Assembly: GCA_937898665.1 (NCBI GenBank) | Contig: CALEIY010000006.1 | Coordinates: 1-42,519, forward strand | DNA length: 42,519 bases | Source: Candidatus Bathyarchaeota archaeon | GTDB lineage: Archaea > Thermoproteota > Bathyarchaeia > TCS64 > B23 | Direction: 5' to 3' | In this document: piece after piece, positions 36,818-42,519 of the stretch | Position numbering within the stretch: the first letter of the stretch is position 1 | How the letters are laid out: every line of letters begins with the position of its first letter | The notes under the pieces: model-generated | Seen by the model: the letters and a program-made list of their open reading frames with translations, nothing else | Database searches by the model: none | What the model was told of the DNA's origin: nothing | Made by a program: the position numbers and the translations under genes

Positions 36818-38137
36818 TTGGCCTTCTCCCCCTTGAAGGGAGGATTGGGTAGAGGGGCTATAATAGGGCTGGACGGCGTTCCCCATGGACTCGTCGAGGA
36901 CTTAGCTCATAGAGGCGTGATGCCGAACTTCAGGGAGCTCCTCGACGAGGGCGTCCTCAAACCCATGAGGTCTTCTATACCGGCGGTCTCAGCGGTCTCC
37001 TGGAGCTCCATGATGACTGGGGCCAATCCAGGTGTCCACGGCGTCTACGGCTACACGGAGTTCCTCCCAGGAACCTACGTCGTCGCGTATCACAGCTCAA
37101 GATGGCTGAAGGCTCAACCCTTCTGGAGGAGAGACCCATCGAAGAGATATGTCATCATAAACCTACCAGCCACCTATCCAGCTGGAGAGGTGAATGGGGT
37201 TCTCATCTCAGGCTTCGTCGCCCCAGACCTGGAGAGGGCCGTATATCCAAGGCAGCTCCTAGAGGAGCTCCGAGAGCTGAACTATAAGGTGGATGTGGAC
37301 TATGTTAGGGCCTCATCCTCGCCGCTTCTCCTCTTCAAGGAGCTAGCTGAAACTCTGAAGACTAGAGTCGAGGTCTGCCGCAGACTCGTGGAGCGCCTCA
37401 AATGGGATGTCCTAGTCTTCGTCATCACCGGAACAGACCGGCTGGAGCACTTCCTCTGGGACGCCTATAGGGATGAGAGGCATGAGTGGCATGGGGAGTT
37501 CCTGGAATACTTCAGACATGTCGACGAGGCCATAGGTGAGATCATAAACCTTCTCGAGGAGGATGATGCGCTGATGATCATCTCGGATCACGGCATGGAG
37601 CATATCGAGGTCAACGTCAACCTCAATAGGCTGCTGGAGGATTGGGGCTACCTAAAGCTGGAAAACGATCCAAAGAGGTCTTACAACGCCATCAGACGTG
37701 GCACCAAGGCCTTCGCCCTCGACCCCTCACGCATATACCTCAACAGGGTTGGAAGATATCCAAGAGGCTCCGTTGAGAAGAGCGACGAGGAGAAGCTTCT
37801 AGGGGAGTTGACGGAGCTCCTCCAAGACTTCAAGTGGAGGGGGAGAAGGGTGATCAAGCGGGTTTATAGGCGGGAAGAACTCTATCACGGCGACGCTGTG
37901 GATAAGGCTCCAGACCTCGTTCTGGTTCCCGAGGAGGGCTTCAACCTCAGAGCTGGACTCTTCAGGGGGGAGGTCTTCGAGAGGGAGGAGGGGCTGAGCG
38001 GAAAGCACACGGAGTGGGATGCACTCCTCTACGTCAGAGGCGTCGAGGGGGACGCTGTGCCTGACAGCCCCTCAATAGAGGATGTCCTCCCCCTATTCCA
38101 GAGGCTTATGGAGGGTGAGCCGAGTGAAGCTTCATAA
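36818..38137 (+). CDS. alkaline phosphatase superfamily protein (type I phosphodiesterase/nucleotide pyrophosphatase-like)
   Basis: IIGLDGVPHGLVEDLAHRGVMPNFREL, SAVSWSSMMTGANPGVHGVYGYTEF, ISDHGMEHIEVNVNLNRLL; start uncertain because ATTTATAT at 36804-36811 sits only 7 nt before the TTG at 36818, so TTG 36845 is possible. Confidence 0.88.
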   Translation: MAFSPLKGGLGRGAIIGLDGVPHGLVEDLAHRGVMPNFRELLDEGVLKPMRSSIPAVSAVSWSSMMTGANPGVHGVYGYTEFLPGTYVVAYHSSRWLKAQPFWRRDPSKRYVIINLPATYPAGEVNGVLISGFVAPDLERAVYPRQLLEELRELNYKVDVDYVRASSSPLLLFKELAETLKTRVEVCRRLVERLKWDVLVFVITGTDRLEHFLWDAYRDERHEWHGEFLEYFRHVDEAIGEIINLLEEDDALMIISDHGMEHIEVNVNLNRLLEDWGYLKLENDPKRSYNAIRRGTKAFALDPSRIYLNRVGRYPRGSVEKSDEEKLLGELTELLQDFKWRGRRVIKRVYRREELYHGDAVDKAPDLVLVPEEGFNLRAGLFRGEVFEREEGLSGKHTEWDALLYVRGVEGDAVPDSPSIEDVLPLFQRLMEGEPSEAS

Positions 38138-39722
38138 CGCCCATAAAACCTGCTGGAACTGTCCAGCAGCCATATTGAAGGGAAACGTCGACTTCAGGGC
38201 CTGCGGCCAATCCCTAGAGGCCATAAGACAGAGAATAGAGCGTGAAGGACTCCTCATCGAATGCGCCAGACTCCCAGATCTAGGCCACTTCGAGCCTACC
38301 ATAACCTTCGAGGAATGCCCAGAGTGGAGGCCGACGAAGTATGGATACCTCCTGGAGAACATGAGGGTGATGATCCTCGGCATCGACGGCTACCTAGGCT
38401 GGACGCTGGCCCTGAAGCTGGGAGCCCTCGGATGCGAGGTCAGCGGCGTAGACTGCTTCCTCAGACGTAAGATGGTTAGGGAGCTGGGAGCCGACAGCGT
38501 CGTGCCGATCTACCCAATGGAGGAGAGGTTGAAGGCTGCTAAGGAGGTTTTGGACATTGACATCAAATTCAGGAAGATCAACATCCTCGACAGGGAGAAG
38601 CTGGGGCAGTTCATGAGGGAGGTTCAGCCAGAGGCCATCGTCCACTACGGTGAGATTCCCAGCGCCCCCTACAGCATGATCGACTGCGACCACGCAATTC
38701 AGGTTCAGTATAATAACGTCATAGGAACCCTTGGACTGCTCTTCCTCATGAAGGAGATATGCCCAGAGGCATCGCTGATAAAGCTGGGAACCCTCGGCGA
38801 ATACGGGGCGCCGCTGACGGGTAGACCCCTCTTCGAGGGCCTCTTCCCAGCCGACGCCATTCTCAGATGGAGGGGACGTGAATGGAGCCTCGGCGGCGAG
38901 TTGACGCCCCGAGACCCCGTCAGCTTCTACCACGTCAGCAAGGTTCAGGACACCTTCAACATCTACGAGGCCTGTAAATACTGGTGGCTTAGGTCTTACG
39001 ACGTGATGCAGGGCGTCATCTATGGGGTTCACACGGATGAGGTGGCCGCAGATCCAAGGCTGAGAACACGACTCGACGTCGATGAGTGGTTTGGAACCGT
39101 TGTAAACCGCTTCGTCGCCCAGGCGATCCTCGGCATGCCCCTGACGGTCTATGGGGAGGGGGAGCAGATCAGGGGTTTCATAGCCCTCGAGGATGCGATG
39201 GAGTGTATGGTGAGGCTGATATCCTCCCCCCCAGAGCCAGGTCAGTACGATGTCGTAAACCAGGTCTCAGGGTTATATAAGGTGAGCGAGCTGGCTGAGA
39301 CCGTCGCTAGGGTGGCAGCAGAGTTCGGATATGATGTGAAGATTCAGAGGGTTGAGAATCCGAGGGTTGAAGCCGACTACCACCCCTTCGAGGTCGTCTC
39401 GACGAAGCTGCCCAACGAGCTCGGCTTCACGCCGAAGGTGCCCCTCGAGGTGGAGATCAGACGTATGTTCGAGCTACTAACCCAGCCCCACATCGTGGAG
39501 AGGATCAAGAAGGTGGCTCACCTCATAAGGCCGAGAACTTGGTGGAGCGGCGAGAAGCGCGTCGTTGAGACCCTAGAGGTCTATAGGCCTGGGACGAGGA
39601 GGCGTAGAGGCTTTAAGCCTAAATTGATCACGGATAGAGAGAGGTTCCCAACGTCGAAGATGGAGGAGGTTGAGAGGGCCGTAGAGGCCCTGGGGGAGGG
39701 CGGGGATGGAGATAAGGGATAG
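38124..39722 (+). CDS. UDP-sulfoquinovose synthase-like NAD-dependent epimerase (Sqd1/Agl3-like) with Cys-rich N-terminal extension
   Basis: MILGIDGYLGWTLALKLGALGCEVSGVD, LGTLGEYGAP, SFYHVSKVQDTFN, RGFIALEDAMEC; GTG start at 38124 preferred. Confidence 0.85.
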   Translation: MKLHNAHKTCWNCPAAILKGNVDFRACGQSLEAIRQRIEREGLLIECARLPDLGHFEPTITFEECPEWRPTKYGYLLENMRVMILGIDGYLGWTLALKLGALGCEVSGVDCFLRRKMVRELGADSVVPIYPMEERLKAAKEVLDIDIKFRKINILDREKLGQFMREVQPEAIVHYGEIPSAPYSMIDCDHAIQVQYNNVIGTLGLLFLMKEICPEASLIKLGTLGEYGAPLTGRPLFEGLFPADAILRWRGREWSLGGELTPRDPVSFYHVSKVQDTFNIYEACKYWWLRSYDVMQGVIYGVHTDEVAADPRLRTRLDVDEWFGTVVNRFVAQAILGMPLTVYGEGEQIRGFIALEDAMECMVRLISSPPEPGQYDVVNQVSGLYKVSELAETVARVAAEFGYDVKIQRVENPRVEADYHPFEVVSTKLPNELGFTPKVPLEVEIRRMFELLTQPHIVERIKKVAHLIRPRTWWSGEKRVVETLEVYRPGTRRRRGFKPKLITDRERFPTSKMEEVERAVEALGEGGDGDKG

Positions 39723-40029
39723 AGACTTCCAGAGGGAGGTCTTGGAGTCGGAGCTGCCGGTCCTCGTGGAGTTCTGGGGATCCTGGTGTCCGCCATGCCA
39801 GAAGGAGAAGTATATCCTGGAGAAGCTGAGGGAGGAGTATAAGGATAGGATTAAGATCGTCACCATAAACGTCGATAGAAATCCGAGGGTGGCTTATAGG
39901 TATAGGATAAAGTGCGTCCCAACCTACATCATATTCCACAGGGGGGAAGCCATATACAGCGACATAGCTGCGAAATCCGAGGATCAGCTGAGGGAGATGA
40001 TTGAGAAGGCCCTCGGGAAAATAGCCTAA
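39706..40029 (+). CDS. thioredoxin
   Basis: VLVEFWGSWCPPCQKEKYILEKL...VPTYIIFHRGE. Confidence 0.92.
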   Translation: MEIRDRDFQREVLESELPVLVEFWGSWCPPCQKEKYILEKLREEYKDRIKIVTINVDRNPRVAYRYRIKCVPTYIIFHRGEAIYSDIAAKSEDQLREMIEKALGKIA

Positions 40030-40059
40030 TCAGCTTTGAAAAAGCTCAAAAATTAGGGT

Positions 40060-41925
40060 TTATCTGATCTCCTCCAGCTTTCTGTCCACCGAGTCTAGCC
40101 CCAGCCTCTGGAGCTCCTCGGACTTTGGTATGCCCCGCTCATCCCAGCCGATAAGCTGATAGTATCGCTTCACCTCCTCCTCAACACGACCCTTCTCAGG
40201 CGCCATCCCCTTATACGGCCCCGTGGGGAGAGGCTCATAGAACCTCTCCGGATTCACATCGTCGAGCCAGGGTCTCCAGCGGACATCGGGCCCCCCTAGG
40301 AGTAGGGCGGCTCTCTGGATGTGGATGATGCGCCTCGCCTGCGTCGAATACCACTCCTCCGGATCCAGCTTCCAGCCCCTAACCGCGGTGAAGAAGTCCC
40401 AGAGGAGGTCGAAGACGCCTGGTGGATATATGTTGAACATGCAGTAGACCCCTGAGTCGTGGAGGATCGTCGTCAGCTCACTCCTCATGTGATCAATCGG
40501 GTTATAGGCGATGGAGGTGTGGTCTCCACCCTGAACCGAGCAGCAGTAGGAGTGGATCGCCGGATAATCCCTCTCGCTTCTAATGCCATGAGCACCTATC
40601 CCTATCCCCTTAGATACGACGGCGTATCTAAGGGCGTCTACGCCCTTCATCTCGCTGATCTTCAGTGCCGCTCTGTAGGTTCCCTCAGCCAATATGTCGC
40701 CTATACCCTCACGGCTGAGGATGAGGTTTAGGAGCTTGGCGAAGGCTTCGGCATCTCCCCACTCAAGTTTGAAGCCTAGATCCTCCTCGGTTAGGATGCC
40801 CCGCTGATAGAGCTCGGCTGTGAAGCCTAGGAGGTTGCCGGTCTGTATACCGCAGAAGCCAAGCTCGTCGACGAGGGAGGCGAGATAGACATTCGCCTCG
40901 GGGTCGAAGATCCCGAGGTTTGTCCCAAGATAGGCTTGAAGCTCATAGTCGGGGTTGTCGGTTATAGCCCCCTTATGGGGGCCAACCCTGATGGTGGCCA
41001 CCTTGAGGCAGGAGGTTGGACATCCGAAGTCGGCCCAGTAGCGCTTAACCCACAGCCTCTGCTCAAACCTATCTACGCCATACTCCTTCCTGTCATGCCA
41101 CTCATCCTGCCAGTTCCTAACCGGCTCAGAGCTTAGGGAGTAGCCGACGTCATAGCCTGCATAGCCCGTCCCCCACCTCCTGAAGAGATCGCTGGCGAAG
41201 CATAGCTGACACACCCTATCGATGAGTTCATACACCCTCTCCGGATCGGCGACCTCCGGGAGCGGCCCCGTCCCCTTCACGGCTATGGCCTTGAGATTCT
41301 TGGATCCCATGACGGCGCCGTATCCCCCATAGCCGGCGGCGTGGCTGTATTTCCCAACGACGGCGGCCACTCTGATCAGCTTCTCGCCAGCCGGCCCTAT
41401 ATGGATGACAGCTGGCTCCCGCCACTCCCTCCTCCTGGGATGCCTCCTCTCCAGCTCCTCCCTAACCTCCCTATTCAGCCTCCTCAGCAGCTCTATGGAG
41501 CCTAGGCCCCATAGATGGCTGGCATCTCTGACCTCGCAGCCATCATCGGTGATCAGCAGGTAGACCGGCTTCTCCGCCCTGCCGGTGATGATGAGGCCAT
41601 CATAGCCTGCGCATCTAAGCTCCACTCCGAACTCTCCGCCTATTGTGGAGCCGACTATTCCATTGCTCTGGGGAGACTTACCTGAGACGCAGACTCTTCC
41701 ACCTGGGAAGTATCCGGTGAGAGGGCCTGCGAAGACCGTTAGGATGTTCTCCTCCCCGAGGGGGTCAACCTCCTCCCAGTGGTCTCCAAGTCGATCCCAG
41801 AGAACCTTCGCCGCCAGCCCCCTCCCGCCGATGTAATCCCTTAGAACCTCCTCCGGATACTCCACCTCCCTCACATCGCCGGAGGAGAGGTCAACCTCCA
41901 GGAATTTACCCGCGTAACCCCTCAA
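40060..41925 (-). CDS. aor: aldehyde:ferredoxin oxidoreductase family tungstoenzyme
   Basis: MRGYAGKFLEVDLSSG, YIGGRGLAAKVLWD, FAGPLTGYFPGGRVCVSGKSP, AAGYGGYGAVMGSKNLKAIAVKG, GFCGIQTGN. Confidence 0.94.
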   Translation of the reverse strand: MRGYAGKFLEVDLSSGDVREVEYPEEVLRDYIGGRGLAAKVLWDRLGDHWEEVDPLGEENILTVFAGPLTGYFPGGRVCVSGKSPQSNGIVGSTIGGEFGVELRCAGYDGLIITGRAEKPVYLLITDDGCEVRDASHLWGLGSIELLRRLNREVREELERRHPRRREWREPAVIHIGPAGEKLIRVAAVVGKYSHAAGYGGYGAVMGSKNLKAIAVKGTGPLPEVADPERVYELIDRVCQLCFASDLFRRWGTGYAGYDVGYSLSSEPVRNWQDEWHDRKEYGVDRFEQRLWVKRYWADFGCPTSCLKVATIRVGPHKGAITDNPDYELQAYLGTNLGIFDPEANVYLASLVDELGFCGIQTGNLLGFTAELYQRGILTEEDLGFKLEWGDAEAFAKLLNLILSREGIGDILAEGTYRAALKISEMKGVDALRYAVVSKGIGIGAHGIRSERDYPAIHSYCCSVQGGDHTSIAYNPIDHMRSELTTILHDSGVYCMFNIYPPGVFDLLWDFFTAVRGWKLDPEEWYSTQARRIIHIQRAALLLGGPDVRWRPWLDDVNPERFYEPLPTGPYKGMAPEKGRVEEEVKRYYQLIGWDERGIPKSEELQRLGLDSVDRKLEEIR

Positions 41926-42426
41926 CTATATCACCTCCCTACCCTTCTCGCCGAAGAGGAGTATGGCCAGCTCCCTCGTCACCTCCTCAGGCCTCTTGGC
42001 ATAGAGATCATAGGAGGCCGATGGCTCCCTCCTAGCGATGTATAGGCAGTTCCAACGCCCCTCCTGGCAGGCCTTGACGCACTGGGGGTCTCCGTCGCAG
42101 AGGTCGCAGATTAGGGCGTAGTTCTCCGTCGGATGGATGTGGGGAACCCTCCCAGGGCAGGCATCGACACAGGCTCCACATCCAGTGCACCTCTCCTTGT
42201 CGACAACCACCCGTTTAAGCTCCTCATCCACGGAGATGGCGCCGACGGGGCAGGCCTCAACGCAGGCGGGGTTGTCGCACTGAGCGCAGAGATGAGGCAC
42301 CTCCAATCCTGGAACAAGCATGAACACCCTAATCCTGGAGGCCTCAGGCCATATACGGCCTTCATGGTGGAGGCTGCAGACGATCTCGCAGCGTCGACAT
42401 CCACTGCACTTGGCGTAGTCCCTCAT
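41926..42426 (-). CDS. 4Fe-4S ferredoxin-type electron transfer protein associated with AOR
   Basis: CSGCRRCEIVC, CAQCDNPACVEACP, CTGCGACVDACP, CDLCDGDPQCVKAC; start ATG at 42426 (MRDYAKCSGC) more likely than the ORF-track start at 42516. Confidence 0.88.
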   Translation of the reverse strand: MRDYAKCSGCRRCEIVCSLHHEGRIWPEASRIRVFMLVPGLEVPHLCAQCDNPACVEACPVGAISVDEELKRVVVDKERCTGCGACVDACPGRVPHIHPTENYALICDLCDGDPQCVKACQEGRWNCLYIARREPSASYDLYAKRPEEVTRELAILLFGEKGREVI

Positions 42427-42519
42427 GATCCAGAAGGGTTTCTCCACGCTCAACCCTGATCGAATAAAGACCTCAATATTGAAGGGTATATAAAACCTAA
42501 GTGTTGGAATCCCCATTCA

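Noticed and set aside
1-42519. CRISPR arrays, insertion sequences, prophage or defence islands
   Set aside because: No regularly spaced repeats, transposase, integrase or phage proteins were seen; the gene content is housekeeping and metabolic.

Overview
The window is a dense, archaeal chromosomal segment. This is supported by two TFB genes, Gar1, SRP19, ribosomal protein S8e, a ThiI/TtuA-type thiolation set, HMG-CoA reductase, archaeal-type CoaD, and TATA-like elements upstream of several genes. The lineage looks TACK-like, but I cannot assign it firmly. I see no rRNA, tRNA, CRISPR array or intact mobile element. The main metabolic block (about 0.3-9.4 kb) is a C4-dicarboxylate locus. On the minus strand it encodes HdrC, HdrB, a 2Fe-2S/4Fe-4S protein, a fumarate reductase-type flavoprotein, HdrA with a C-terminal MvhD/FlpD-like domain, and malic enzyme. 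A two-subunit class I fumarase is divergent on the plus strand. Most notable observations: (1) this Hdr-coupled soluble fumarate reductase candidate; (2) its HdrA carries an FlpD/MvhD domain in which all the cluster-ligating cysteines are replaced; (3) hdrC and hdrB are in one reading frame separated by a single TGA, with no ATG/GTG/TTG before the conserved HdrB N-terminus; (4) two overlapping ThyX paralogs have complementary losses of the signature motifs; (5) a UDP-sulfoquinovose synthase-like protein has an unexplained Cys-rich N-terminal extension; (6) a perfect 11-bp-arm palindrome follows hsp20; (7) a B12-type radical SAM pair lies between isoprenoid genes. All calls come from reading the sequence; no searches were run.
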